A DNA stretch of 64,000 nt, taken from Muscardinus avellanarius. Lineage: Eukaryota > Chordata > Mammalia > Rodentia > Gliridae. Each line of letters begins with the position of its first letter. The stretch's first letter is position 1. Location: NCBI GenBank assembly GCA_963383645.1, contig OY726574.1, positions 61,074,894-61,138,893 on the forward strand, given 5' to 3'. The position numbers and the translations under genes are program-made. Of this stretch, positions 11,981-22,055 are shown one piece after another. The notes beneath the pieces are model-generated. The model had not been told where the DNA came from. It saw only the letters and a list, made by a program, of their open reading frames with translations, and searched no databases.

Positions 11981-12004
11981 TTCCACTGCGTTTTCTAAAT
12001 CATT

Positions 12005-12115
12005 CTAGCTGTCAGCCTCCATTTCCTCATTCTAAAATGGGCACACCCACCATCCATGTCCGTCAAAGCTTTAATGCCTTAGCAAAATGCTCTGTTCAGA
12101 GCAAGAATCCGGTAA
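12005..12115 (+). mobile_element. MIR fragment
   Basis: MIR core-like CAGCCTCCATTTCCTCATTC then TAAAATGGGC. Confidence 0.65.
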
Positions 12116-12135
12116 GTGATGATTTAAAAACACAC

Positions 12136-12287
12136 TGGGCGGCCTCAGCTACTACTTAGTGAGGCCTCTGCAACTCAGTGAGACCCTGTTTCAAAAATAA
12201 AGAATAAAAATTTGGAGTGGGGGTGTAGCTCGGAGGTAGAATGCCTCTGGGTTCCATCCCCAGCACCGCAAAACAAATAAATAAAAA
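12136..12287 (+). mobile_element. 5'-truncated B1-ID SINE, A-type
   Basis: Starts at GGCCTCAGCTACTACTTAG. Complete ID tail and (AAAT)n end. Confidence 0.88.
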
Positions 12288-13714
12288 CCCACTGGGGTAA
12301 GCTGGCTTGTTGTCTCCTATGGATTGTCCCATCTAGATAATAATGTCTGTCTAGAAATGGTCCATTCAGACTACAATATTTGGACACTTTAAAATATCGA
12401 GGATAAAAGGAAAGAAAGATGATCTTTGCTTTGATGTCAGCACTGAAACATTCCTTCACATCCTCCCGGAGACCCAGCCTTATTACAGATCACAGGACCC
12501 GGGACACAATGTCGCATTAATTTAATCTGAAGGAGGAATGACATTGTTAGCATAACTTTTCTTAATGGCGTTAGTCAAGCTGAGCTTTCAGGAACATACC
12601 TATTGACTTCAAAGGGTTTGTTTTAAAGAAAATGAAATAAAAGGGAAATAAAGCTCCATGGGTGGATGGAAGAGAGCCACAATTTCCACTCTGAGTTTTG
12701 GAAAATCTGACTAATCTCCAAACCGTGTTCTGAGAAAAACAGTTGTCTCATGCAAACGGCACAAGAACTAATAGAAAACGTTAGTTCAAAGCCTAAAAGA
12801 GGGACAGGAAGACAGACACTGTCGCCTCTAACGAACCCCCACATGGGGAGGCACTTGGGCTTGGGGGCCCGCGCCTGCGCCTTTGAACCCCTCGGCTGGG
12901 ATTCCTGCAGGGAAATGTCACTTCACACAGATCTCCCCAAACTCCCCAGCTCCAGAGAGTTTGCAGAAATCATTTTCTTCTAGGATTTCTTGGTGACTTA
13001 AACCAAAAGAACGGAGCGGCTGCGCACGGCAACCTCCCGAGGGCGCTGCCCACATCTCCTTAAAGCAGGTTTTATTTTCTTTATTGGTTTCCATGCACGG
13101 TTAGCCAGGCCGCAGAGTACTGCGATGTACGGGTGGGCGGGTGGGTGCAGGGCCATGGCTGCGGCTGAGGGTGCTGCTACAGGATCCTGTGGTCTCCTGG
13201 AGGGCCCTGCTTCTGGACAGGAGGAAGCCTCCCCTCTCCTGTTCTGCAGGAACAGGGCAGAAGAGAACCTTTGTGTAGGAGAGGGTACAGTGTGACCTGC
13301 GTCCCCAGAGGGCCTCGGGCACAAAGGCAGCCTGGTCTCCTGCCCGCACAAGCAGGAAGTCACGGGGAGAACTGGGATCTTCTCCAGAGGGTTCAGAGAA
13401 CAGGACACAGAGGGAATCAGATAGAGCCAGAGACTCTCCAGCGGGTCGCCTCCGTGGCCCACTCTTCCTAGGAGCACAGGTTCACTCAAGAGTCGTAAGA
13501 ATCCTGTTTTCTGGTGTGTGGGGATTCTGGTGTATGGAGATTGCCTTGTTTGGAGTTTGCTCCTGACCCCGTGACCCGGCAGGGAGCTTTTAGAGGATAT
13601 CAATCTGTCCAACTATTTTACCTAAAATTGCAAGTCACAATCAGAAAAAGAGTTTTAGAAAAGCATTTGCAAATTTACAATTCCCAGGACTATCTGGTGA
13701 AATTAAATAGAAGA
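12288..13714. other. Unassigned flank
   Basis: 1.4 kb of single-copy-looking DNA, partly GC-rich at 13000-13480. Open frames on both strands match nothing recognised. Confidence 0.4.
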
Positions 13715-13851
13715 GCTTATCTTAGTCTTTTTGTGTTACTCTAACAAAATGCCAGAGACTAGGTACTTTATGAAGAGAAGAGGCTCGTTTAGCTCATGGT
13801 TTGGGAGGTCAGAAAGCATGGCCCTGGCTCAGGAGAATATAGTTTGTGTCT
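13715..13851 (-). mobile_element. ERVL-MaLR LTR relic, interrupted
   Basis: Antisense LTR end: TTAGTCTTTTTGTGTTACTC, AACAAAATGCCAGAGACTAG, CTCATGGTTTGGGAGGTCAG. A SINE follows directly. Confidence 0.7.
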
Positions 13852-14020
13852 AGCCTCAGCTACTTAGTGAGGCTCTTTGCAACTCAGTGAGACCCTGTTT
13901 CAAAATAAAGACTAAAAAATAGGGCTGAGGATGTAGCTTGGAGGTAGAATGCCCCTGGGTTCCATCCCCAGTATGGCAAAAAAAAAAAAAAAAGGAAAAG
14001 GAAAAGAAAAAAAAAAAAGA
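13852..14020 (+). mobile_element. 5'-truncated B1-ID SINE, A-type
   Basis: Starts at AGCCTCAGCTACTTAG. ID tail and A-rich tail follow. Confidence 0.9.
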
Positions 14021-14212
14021 AAGACTGTGCATGTCTGTAATTCTAGCACTTGGGAGGCTGAGACAGGAGGACTGCAGGTTCAAGTCCAGCAATGGCAATT
14101 TAGCGAGACCTTCAGCCACTTAGTGAGACCCTGTTTCAAAATAAAAATTCAAATGGACTGGGGTTGTAGCTTGAAGGTAGAATGTCCCTGAGTTCAAATC
14201 CTAGTTCTGTGT
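14021..14212 (+). mobile_element. B1-ID SINE with (CA)n-like tail
   Basis: B1 head lacking its first bases, ID tail ending TTCAAATCCTAGTTCTG, then CA-rich alternating sequence. Confidence 0.85.
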
Positions 14213-14278
14213 ACACACACAAACATGCACACACATGCGTGCACGCATGCATGTGCACTCGAGCACACGCTCACACAC
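14213..14278. repeat. Alternating purine-pyrimidine (CA/TG) tract
   Basis: Imperfect CA/CG/TG alternation including GCACGCATGCATGTGC. Confidence 0.8.
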
Positions 14279-14693
14279 AGTGGTTAACACCTGTAATCTC
14301 AGCTAACCAGGAAACCGAAAGAGGAGGACAGCAAGGATAAGGCCAGCCCGAGCTACTTAGCAAGACTCTGTCTCAAAATAAAAAAAATTTAAAATGGACT
14401 AGGGATAGCCAGGCGTGGTGGCGCACGCTTGTAATCCCCGCGCTTGGGAGGCGGAGACAGGAGGATCGCGCAGGTTCGAAGCCAGCCTTGCTGGCTTAAG
14501 AGACCCTGTTTCCAAATTTAAAAAAAAGTATAAAAATAGGTCTGGGAGTGTAGCCTGGAGGTAGAAGGGCTTCCAACAAGCCCAGTACCACCACCAAAAA
14601 AAAAAAAAAAAAAAAAAAAAATGGACTAGGAATATAACTCAGTTATACAGTGCTTAAGTGTAACATTCTGGGTTCGATCCTCAGTACTGCCAA
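14279..14693 (+). mobile_element. Nested SINEs: host 14279-14408 + 14622-14693, B-type guest
   Basis: The host B1 stops at AAAATGGACTAGGGA. A complete B-type SINE with a long A tail follows. AAAATGGACTAGGAA then repeats and the host ID tail resumes (tataactcagttatacagtg). The duplication proves insertion. Confidence 0.92.
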
Positions 14694-15025
14694 AAAACAT
14701 ATATAGATATATATACACACACATATATATGTTTACATATATATTACACGTACACGCACATTGCCTAGTGTTACCATTGTGGGTTAATTTATATTCTGAG
14801 GATATACAGACAAAGCAAAGAACCAACAGAAACCTCTTACCTCGCCACTGCAAAGAGGAGAGGAGCGAGAACGAACTCCTGGCACGTATAAAAATTCAAG
14901 CTACGACCTGAGCCTTTATACAGCAGCGGCTCTGAACTGTGCTGGGATGGGCTTTGTCTTTTGTCAGTGACAGGTTCTGACCTTAGGCAGGGTATTAACG
15001 CGTATGCAAGCGTGCATGCGTGAAT

Positions 15026-15071
<46 letters not shown>

Positions 15072-15204
15072 CACCTGCTGGCATTCTTTCCCATAGGGTG
15101 AGAACGGTTGTGGAGGCTCCGGTGACCTGGGCTCTTCTTGCCCCTGTGAAGCCAGCCATGTGCTTTCTAGTTTCATTTGGAGCCCGGGTCCCATGCACCG
15201 CAGT
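14694..15204. other. Unassigned flank with simple repeats
   Basis: TATA/CA-rich tract at 14699-14757 and a (CA)n at about 15030-15068. Otherwise no gene. Confidence 0.5.
15030..15068 (+). repeat. (CA)n microsatellite
   Basis: About 19 CA units. Confidence 0.95.
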
Positions 15205-15480
15205 TACCATGTCGCCCCCTCTGAGGCTCCATCCCCACTGTGAGGTATTCAGAGGGTAGACACCTACCTGACTATGAGGTTTAGAGGTGGGGCCTTTGAA
15301 GAGTGATGAGGTTGACTAAGGTCCTTGGGCCACGGGGAGACCAGAGGAGACGCGCATTCGTGGTACCCTCTCCCTTGTCGTAGGATTCCTGTGTCACATG
15401 TGCCTCCGCCGACGGGAAGGCCATGGCCAGATGTGGCCCCTCAACCTTGTTCACCAGGAGAATGAGCCCAATAAACTTCA
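15205..15480 (+). mobile_element. Probable ERVL-MaLR LTR relic
   Basis: Sense-strand resemblances: GGTTTAGAGGTGGGGCCTTT and GAGAATGAGCCCAATAAAC near the 3' end. Confidence 0.45.
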
Positions 15481-15952
15481 AGTCGCGTGGCCAAGGCCCC
15501 TTCTGCTCCCGGAAGCTCATATAGGCCTCTGGAGCCGAGGAGAACAGGAGGGATCTGGGTGGCTGGGAGCCAGCGCCGCTGCTCACTTAAAGCTTTGCTT
15601 AATCAGAGATCAACATACTAAATAATCACGTTTGCCCGCTGCCTCGGAGTGTACACAGAGCTTTCATGAGTAATATCATTTCTCTAAGCCAGTAAGCCAG
15701 GAAGTGAAAATGAACTTATTTTATCCGCACGGTTGGGTTCACATTGAGTTGGGCTCCAAATTCAATGCCAACTCTGTCTCTTCTTTGAGTCATGAGAGAA
15801 GAGATGTATCTGAAATAGAGTCCCAGAGAGAGCAGGTGATCCCGCTCAGGACCAGTGGGGTCCTTGGCGTGCATGAGAGAAAAGAATTCCAGCACCTGCC
15901 AGTACAGGCACAGAGATTTCTTTAGGAGAACAAAGAATACACATTCAAGGGG
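15481..15952. other. Unassigned flank
   Basis: No gene or confident repeat. Confidence 0.4.
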
Positions 15953-15972
15953 GAATGTGTGTGTGTGTGTGG

Positions 15973-16026
<54 letters not shown>

Positions 16027-16192
16027 GAAGAAGAAGAAGAAGAAGAAGAAGAAGAAGAAGAGAAGAGAGAGAGAGAGAGAGGAGAGAGAGAGAAGAGGAG
16101 AGAGAGAGAGAAAGAGAGAGGAGAGAGAGGAGAGAGAGAGAAGAGAAAAGAAGAGAGAGAAGAGAAAGAGGGAGAGGGAGAGGGAGAGAGGA
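15953..16192 (+). repeat. (GT)n-(GA)n-(GAA)n polypurine satellite
   Basis: Short (GT)n, then GA repeats, GAA repeats and irregular GGA/GA units. 15984-16192 is 209 bases without a pyrimidine. Confidence 0.95.
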
Positions 16193-16400
16193 CGACGGAG
16201 AGCCAGCAAGAGAGCACAGTGTACAAGCACCTTTGGGGGCCTTGGCTCCTTTTGTAAAGGAGACTTTGGTAGGGACGGGAAGCTTTGTAAGGATGACAGA
16301 TGACGTCAGTCCTCTGGTCTCAAGATGGCTTATGACGATGGTCATTTTCTGGATCCTCAGGCCGATCACGATCTCCTTTAGCTGATCAGTCAATAACACT

Positions 16401-16610
16401 GAGCCGGGCGTGGTGGTGCGTATATGGTAATCCCACCAATCAGGAGGCTGAGACAGGAGGATCAGGGTTCTCGGACAGTCTCGGCTACGACTTAGTGAGG
16501 CCCTGTTTCAAAAGAAAAAAAAATAGGGCTGGGGGTGTAGCTCGGAGGTAGAATGATCCCGGGTTTCATCCTGGGTACTGCAAAAATAAATAAATAAATG
16601 ACACTGAAAA
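16401..16610 (+). mobile_element. B1-ID SINE, A-type
   Basis: Head GCCGGGCGTGGTGGTGCG. ACACTGA occurs just before the head and again after the (AAAT)n tail. Confidence 0.9.
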
Positions 16611-17395
16611 GTCACCTAAGTTCTAGGTTTCCCAAGACAGCCTCTCTTGGTTGAAGTGTTTACCGGTTGGACAAATAACAATGCACAAAGTAATTATCCT
16701 AGGTGAGTGAATGTCCATTCACTGTAAGCTATGAATGAAGACTGGTCGATTTTCCAGACACTTGGGAGTGAGAGGCCAGGAGAGAGAAACGGCCTGGGGA
16801 GGGAGGCGGAGGGACGTGGGCACCAGGCTTTCAGATTAAAGTTACATCTTCCATGTCCCCCTTCGTGTTTCCTTTCTGTCCGTTTCTCACTCCTTCCTTT
16901 CTTCTTTCCTTCCCTGTCTCCCTCCCTCCCTCCCTCTTTCCCCACAAGCTATCCTTGGTCAGTGGAAGAGAATACCTCATTGTGGAAAGCTACCCAGGGG
17001 TGCGGATTACATTTTCCACTGTATCTCAAAATACATGCGTAGGATTCCAACCCAGATCTAAAACTGGGAAGTAACCACTTCACGAGGCTCAGAGATGGCA
17101 CATGAGTAGAAAACAATCCTCATCTTCTCCTTTTCCAGGGATGGGGGGGTCGCCATAGCCCTCAGTAGTCTGGGAGATATTTTAATGATCCTTTTGTCTG
17201 TGGTCTTTGGCAGGTGAGGTGATACTTTAAATGGCTTAAGGAACTTTCTGCCTGTGGTTAGCCTCCAAATTCAGTGTAACATTTAGGATAAATAGGCATG
17301 ATCAGCTTTCTTCTATAAACTTGCTGAGTATATGTATGTATATATATATAAAATATATCACGTGTGTTTGTGTGTGTGTGTGTGTGTTTTCAGTG
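16611..17395. other. Unassigned flank
   Basis: C/T-rich run at 16895-16940 and TATATA/(TG)n at 17335-17390. No gene. Confidence 0.45.
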
Positions 17396-17550
17396 TTATT
17401 ATGCTGGGGATTGAAACAACACAATTTTTATTTGAAGACAAGGTCTAAGTTGCTAAAGGCCTAAATTGCTAAGGTTGACTTTGAACCTGTGGTTCCCCTG
17501 TCTCAGCCTCCCAAGTGCTAAGATTACAGGTGTGTACTATAATTACCACA
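17396..17550 (-). mobile_element. Diverged B1-ID SINE
   Basis: Antisense CTGTCTCAGCCTCCCAAGTG, with a degraded ID at the left. Confidence 0.75.
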
Positions 17551-17566
17551 ATCCGCATATCTCTTC

Positions 17567-17726
17567 TCAGGAGGCTGAGACAGGAGGATCGCAGGTTCAA
17601 AGCCAGCCTCGGCAACTTAGTGAGACCTTGTTTCAAAATAAAATAGGGCAGGGTGGGTGTAGTTCAGAGGTAGAATGCCCTGTGTTCCGTCCCCAGAATC
17701 ACACACACACACACACACACACACCC
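17567..17726 (+). mobile_element. 5'-truncated B1-ID SINE with (AC)n tail
   Basis: Starts at CTCAGGAGGCTGAGACAGG and ends in about 13 AC units in place of poly-A. Confidence 0.87.
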
Positions 17727-18386
17727 TAAAATGTTCTCAGCTCAAGTTCTAGAAAACATCCCCCACTACTCTGCCCCATGCCCTTGACAGAGCAGGTGGC
17801 TGCCAGCTCCCGGGGTGCGCTGCTGCCCACGTGGGAGACGGCATTCCTCCAGCCCAGATGATGTCACAGTGTGGCAAGTGGCTAAAAGTCAAGCAAATTC
17901 AACTGTCAGATCCTCCCTTTCAGAGAGCAAGCAGGTCATACCATCCAGAGGACGAGTGCTGTTCCCCACTAAGGCCAAACACCATTTCCGTGTTTCCGTG
18001 TCCCAACCCATGGTTCTGGAGTGCTTGTGTTGAATGTGCTTATCCAGCAGTATTCTGCAAAGCTAAAGACTGACCATTACTGTTGACATGGTAGGTAGGT
18101 GACCGTTACATGTGAAGTACTTATTCTTTACGTTAGCAACTGTGGCATCAGAGACCTCCCAGTTGCCAACAGGTTTATGTTTTATTTAAACGAATGTTTA
18201 AATAAATGTTTAAATGAATGTTTAAAGAGGTACAACTAAATTTCCAAATATGAAAAAATTATGCTTTAAAATACACTTAAATGCTGATATTATGGTCAAA
18301 ATTGGTATTTTACATTTTAATTCTAATAGAGCACTTTGAATCATTTGGGTGAAGAAAAAACATTTATTTTTAACTTAATTTCAACT
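17727..18386. other. Unassigned flank
   Basis: Includes a short direct repeat of AATGTTTAAATRAATGTTTA at 18190-18225. No gene. Confidence 0.45.
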
Positions 18387-18565
18387 TTTTTTGGTGGTCC
18401 TGGAGATTGAACCCAGGGGCATTGTATCTCTGAGTTATGCTAGCCTTATTTTTTTTTTTTTGAAACAGGTTCTCACTAAGTTGCTGAGGGCCTTGCCAGG
18501 TTGCTAAGGCTGCCCTCGAACCTGAGATCCTCCTCCTCGGCCTCTCATGCACTGGGATTATAGGT
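18387..18565 (-). mobile_element. B1-ID SINE, diverged
   Basis: Antisense ID (ttgaacccaggggcattgta) and B1 end GGGATTATAGGT. Confidence 0.85.
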
Positions 18566-18617
18566 TATATATTTTGATGACAATACATTCTGAAATTTTG
18601 TATATTTGGATACACTG

Positions 18618-18826
18618 ATTTTTTTTTTTTTTTTTTTTTTTTGCAGTACTGGGGATGGAACCCAGGCACATTTCACCTCTGAGATACACCCCTAGCCCTA
18701 TTTTGGAACAGGGTCTCACTGAGTTGCAAAGGGCATAAGTAACTGAGGCTGTCCGCGAATCGTGCTCCTCCTGTCTCAGCCTCCCGAATGCTGGGATCAC
18801 AAGCGTGCGCCACCACGCCTGACTCA
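18618..18826 (-). mobile_element. B1-ID SINE, A-type
   Basis: T23 tract, ID, A-type middle (gtccgcgaatcg) and head end GCGCCACCACGCCTGA. TACACTGAT/CACACTGAT flank it. Confidence 0.92.
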
Positions 18827-18885
18827 CACTGATCTTTTAGGGTACTGCTATCCAGTGATGACTTGCTAGGATGCTGGAAATGTCT

Positions 18886-18985
18886 GAGCTGTGCTGTTCA
18901 GTACAGTAGCCCCCAGCCGCACGTGCTCATGGGCACTTGAATTGAAATGTTCTCCGGCCACCTAGCCGCAAAACTGACTTAAGGT
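18886..18985 (+). mobile_element. hAT (Charlie-group) non-autonomous relic
   Basis: TGTGCTGTTCAGTACAGTAG and GGCACTTGAATTGAAATG match a common mammalian hAT MITE consensus as I remember it. Exact family unsure. Confidence 0.5.
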
Positions 18986-19260
18986 AGACGGTGGTCCCCG
19001 CACCGACAGCTTCAGAGTCTCCCTCTCAACGGATCACAGATGAGGTGGAATCTTGACCATAGAACAAAATTAGCTGTTTTACTGAAATAAGGGAGACATC
19101 AATTTTCTAGAACATATGTATATGAATTATGAAGTATATGGATTAGGTGTGTCTTTATTACTTATCCATGTAGCCAGTCTGTATCTCAATCTAGATACAC
19201 AGAATAACCATTTTAGTTGTCTCCGATCTTGGCTGACTTTATTATATAAGTCTGTAGGCA
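18986..19260. other. Unassigned flank
   Basis: No gene or confident repeat. Confidence 0.4.
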
Positions 19261-19330
19261 GGGCTGGGCTTGCTCTAAGGGAGCCAGTGTGCTGAGCATA
19301 TGCAAGGCCCTGGGTTCAGACCCCAGCAAC
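19261..19330 (+). mobile_element. Stand-alone ID-like element
   Basis: Contains GAGCATATGCAAGGCCCTGG and GTTCAGACCCCAGCA. There is no B1 head. Confidence 0.65.
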
Positions 19331-20387
19331 TCCTTCCACCTGCAAAGGATGACAAGAAAAAGCTGCAGGGTTCTCATTTCTCAATTGGGCTTGTTGTTAA
19401 GATTACTATACAGCAATTGGCAGCTTAAGAACCTGGGACTATTGAGGCAGATGGGAAGGAGGCCTGCCCTTGTGTCTGCCCCTGCACCCCAACGTTAGTG
19501 GCTGGCCTGACCGCACCCCTAACTCTGACCAGCCACTCTGCAAATGTTACTAACTTCCTGAGAGAGCCAGGAGTGACATGTGGTCCGACTGAAATGATAA
19601 ATCTCTACTAAAAACGCAGCCAAAGCAAATGTCCCCCTACAGTGGCCTTCCCTTAGACCGTCCAACCCCTTCATTCTCCACAGAGGCTGTCCAGTTGGCT
19701 CAGAGACTGCCTGGCCCAGGTACCTGGAGGAGGGAGTAAACACACAGCAGTTGCCATGGCTCCCAAGGGGTGGGGGGCCTCTGCCAGGCATGCCCCATCC
19801 CCTTTTGAAATGTTCACCATGGCAGGCTCAGGTCAGAGAGAGCCAGGGACACCGGGAACAGAGTGGGGCTGGCATCCACAGGCCCTCCCGTGGGCTGTTT
19901 GCCAAGGGAGGCAGCGCCAGGGATCCAGGGTTTCCTAGGCCAGTCCCCGCTGGGGGCAGCAGTAGCGCGATTCCCAGCTGCCCGCAGCGGTCACCTGTGC
20001 GTCCATTAAGCCTGTCTTGACGTCTTCCATTGGCTGGCTTTCTCTTTCCCCTTTTTGGGGTCTCTCCTGCTGCTGAAAGTTCCTTGCACTTACACCCTAA
20101 CCTCAAGGTCAGGTTGACTTGCAAGGGAGTCCAGGCCAAGATAGCTCCAGCAAGGAGCAGTGCCCGGTGCCTGGCAGACAGCCTTGCCTGCAGATACTGG
20201 CCCGAGAGTGAACTCGCTGTGAACGGAATCCTGCCCCAGCATTAACCTCCTCCCTGGCTCCTGGAAGCAAGGTGGCTAGATTGCTTTTTACCTAGTCTGG
20301 ATCCTTTTTTATTCTACTGCCATAAAAATAACCACTGGAAAACGCATTCATCAAACTTTCTTTCCTTTTCTCTCCCCCCTTTTTAAG
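19331..20387. other. Unassigned flank
   Basis: About 1 kb of single-copy-looking, moderately GC-rich DNA. No gene recognised. Confidence 0.45.
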
Positions 20388-20536
20388 GGGGATACTGGAG
20401 ACTGAAGCCAGGGACAGTCTACCTCCAAGCTACACTGCCAGCTCTTTTAAAATTTTTCATTTTGAAACAGGGTCTTTGAACCTGTGTTCCTATCTCAGCC
20501 TCCCAGTGCTGGGATTACAGATCTGTGCCGCACCTG
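20388..20536 (-). mobile_element. B1-ID SINE with internal loss
   Basis: Antisense ID (gaagccagggacagtctacc). The middle is deleted between GAAACAGGGTCTTTG and AACCTGTG. This is the last SINE before the promoter. Confidence 0.85.
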
Positions 20537-21319
20537 CTCCACTGCCACTTGTTACAAAGTGAGCCCGAGTTCTGGTATAGTGCACAATTTCACCAGAATG
20601 GAAAGTCCAGGTTGCGGACTAAACCGCCCTGGCATGTTGATCATTTCTTTAGAAGTGTAATACTTTCCTTCCTATCAGACTTCAAATTTCAATTTGTCCA
20701 CTACAGATAAGGCTCGGGTCCACATTTGGATAAAGTTGCGCGGTGATGCAAGGTGCTATTTAGAAGTAAATCATTAACATGGGAGACCTTTAAAAGGCAG
20801 GTCCAATAAGGACCCGGTGAGTCGAATTTGGGGAAGGAGTGTCAATTGCCATACCAAAGGGAAAAATGCTCTGGTCTCCAAACTTGCCCCCGGAGGGGGA
20901 CATCGGTACGGTAGGTATGTGTGTCAGTTCTGGGGTCCAGTGGGGGCCAGGTGAACCTGAATGTGAGTCAATATATTTCTTAGGTTTTGAAACACCATAC
21001 AGTAGAGAAGGGCTGCACAGAGGACGCTCCTGTGGGGGAGCTCCAGGCATCCTGCTAGCACTGAGCTCGGATACTCAGCTCCTTCGACTTCTAATTCAAC
21101 CTCTCCCAGCTCTCTCTGGTTCACAGTTGAGTAGGCCAGGGGCCCGCAGCTGTCCGGTGCTGGCTCAATCAATCAACGTGTTTCTTCGGGGCAGATGGAT
21201 CACTTTATTAAACACTCTTAAAAATCTACTCTTTACTGAAGCTCTGGACTTTTTTTTTTTTAATATACAAATCCACTTAACAGTCATCGCACGCTCAGCA
21301 TGGCACATTAAAATACCCA
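20537..21319. other. Immediate PTPRM upstream flank
   Basis: Single-copy-looking, free of SINEs. No ORF with a recognisable product. Confidence 0.5.
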
Positions 21320-21910
21320 AGACGCGACCCCCTTTCCCCCTCGCCGCTCGCCCCTTTCTCCCTGGATGCCCGGCACTTAGCAACAGATGCGGAGGTCGCG
21401 GGGTACGTCCAAACCCTGGCTCGGTGCGGACTCCGCGGCACCCGCTTCCCGGGAGCCGGGGGCTCGCGCGGCGCCCAAGGGCGCAGCAGACGGCGCGGGG
21501 CTCCCGCAGCCTGGGCGCGCGGGGAGCTGCAGGCCGCGGCTCCCGCAGACTCGGCGGCCGCTGACCCGGGACAAACTTCTGCGAGGCCCGGCCCCTTCCT
21601 CCGGGGCCACCCCTGGGCGCGGCGGCGTCCGCCCGGCCCCAGCCCGGCCCCAGCCCGGCGGAGGCGGCGCGGGCGCCCCCTGGCGGCCGCGGGTGGGGCG
21701 GTGACGTGGGCCGGCGGCCGCGGGCAGCGCCAGTCGGCGGCGAGCGGGCGCGGGCGCGGGCGCGGGGCTGCGGGCGGCGGCGCGGGCACCGGCTGGGGCG
21801 GCGAGCGAGCGGGGCGCCATCGCGGCCGCCGGACTTGGCAGTGCCCGGCGGGCTGGGCTCCGGGCGCCGTCCCGGGGCCGCCGCGGGGAGCGGCCGGCGC
21901 AGCGGGCACC
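21320..21910 (+). promoter_or_regulatory. PTPRM: PTPRM CpG-island promoter and 5' UTR
   Basis: Extremely GC- and CpG-rich DNA with no TATA box leads into the exon 1 ATG. Visible motifs are a CTCF-like core GGCGCCCCCTGGCGGCC near 21672-21688, a GC box GGGGCGG at 21695-21701 and an adjoining CRE-like TGACGTGG at 21702-21709. The transcription start cannot be fixed from sequence; it probably lies between the GC box and about 21850, giving a TATA-less dispersed promoter. The frame of the exon 1 ATG is open back to at least 21701 without an upstream in-frame ATG. Confidence 0.75.
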
Positions 21911-21980
21911 ATGAGACTCGGGACTTGCCTGGCCACTTTGGCCGGACTTTTGCTCGCCGCGGCGGGGGACGCGTTTTCAG
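21911..21980 (+). CDS. PTPRM: PTPRM coding exon 1 (signal peptide), partial gene
   Basis: Receptor-type protein tyrosine phosphatase mu is a homophilic adhesion receptor at cell-cell contacts (MAM, Ig, FNIII, transmembrane and two phosphatase domains). Only its first coding exon is here. The ATG at 21911 has A at -3 (GCACCATGA) and opens 23 codons beginning MRLGTCLATLAGLLLAAAG, followed by D-A-F-S. This is a signal peptide with a leucine/alanine core. The exon ends in TCAG with donor GTGAGC at 21981, leaving one base (phase 1). From memory the human protein starts MRGLGTCLATLAGLLL and continues into the same F-S-G-G junction, so the match is close but one residue is missing after Met-Arg. The position inside a CpG island and the lack of any further exon downstream fit the known very long first intron of PTPRM. 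Identity is inferred from the signal peptide alone; the MAM-domain exons lie outside the window. Confidence 0.88.
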
Positions 21981-21991
21981 GTGAGCGGGGC

Positions 21992-22055
21992 AGGCGGGCA
22001 GGATGGGCAGGTGGGCAGGTGGGCAGGATGGGCAGGCGGGCAGGTGGGCAGGGGG
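21992..22055 (+). repeat. G-rich minisatellite next to exon 1 donor
   Basis: Seven tandem 8-9 bp units of the form AGGYGGGC or AGGATGGGC start 11 bases after the splice donor. Variant order is C, AT, T, T, AT, C, T. The G3 runs separated by 4-6 bases satisfy the standard G-quadruplex pattern on the coding strand. Confidence 0.9.

Noticed and set aside
12998..13612. 204-codon minus-strand frame
   Set aside because: Moderately GC-rich region, no recognised domain, no splice or promoter context.
15716..16399. Leu/Ser- and Arg/Glu-repeat open frames on both strands
   Set aside because: Translations of the GA/GAA simple repeat.
20839..21564. 241-codon frame upstream of the promoter
   Set aside because: No recognisable protein; half of it is in ordinary AT-balanced flank and half in the CpG island.
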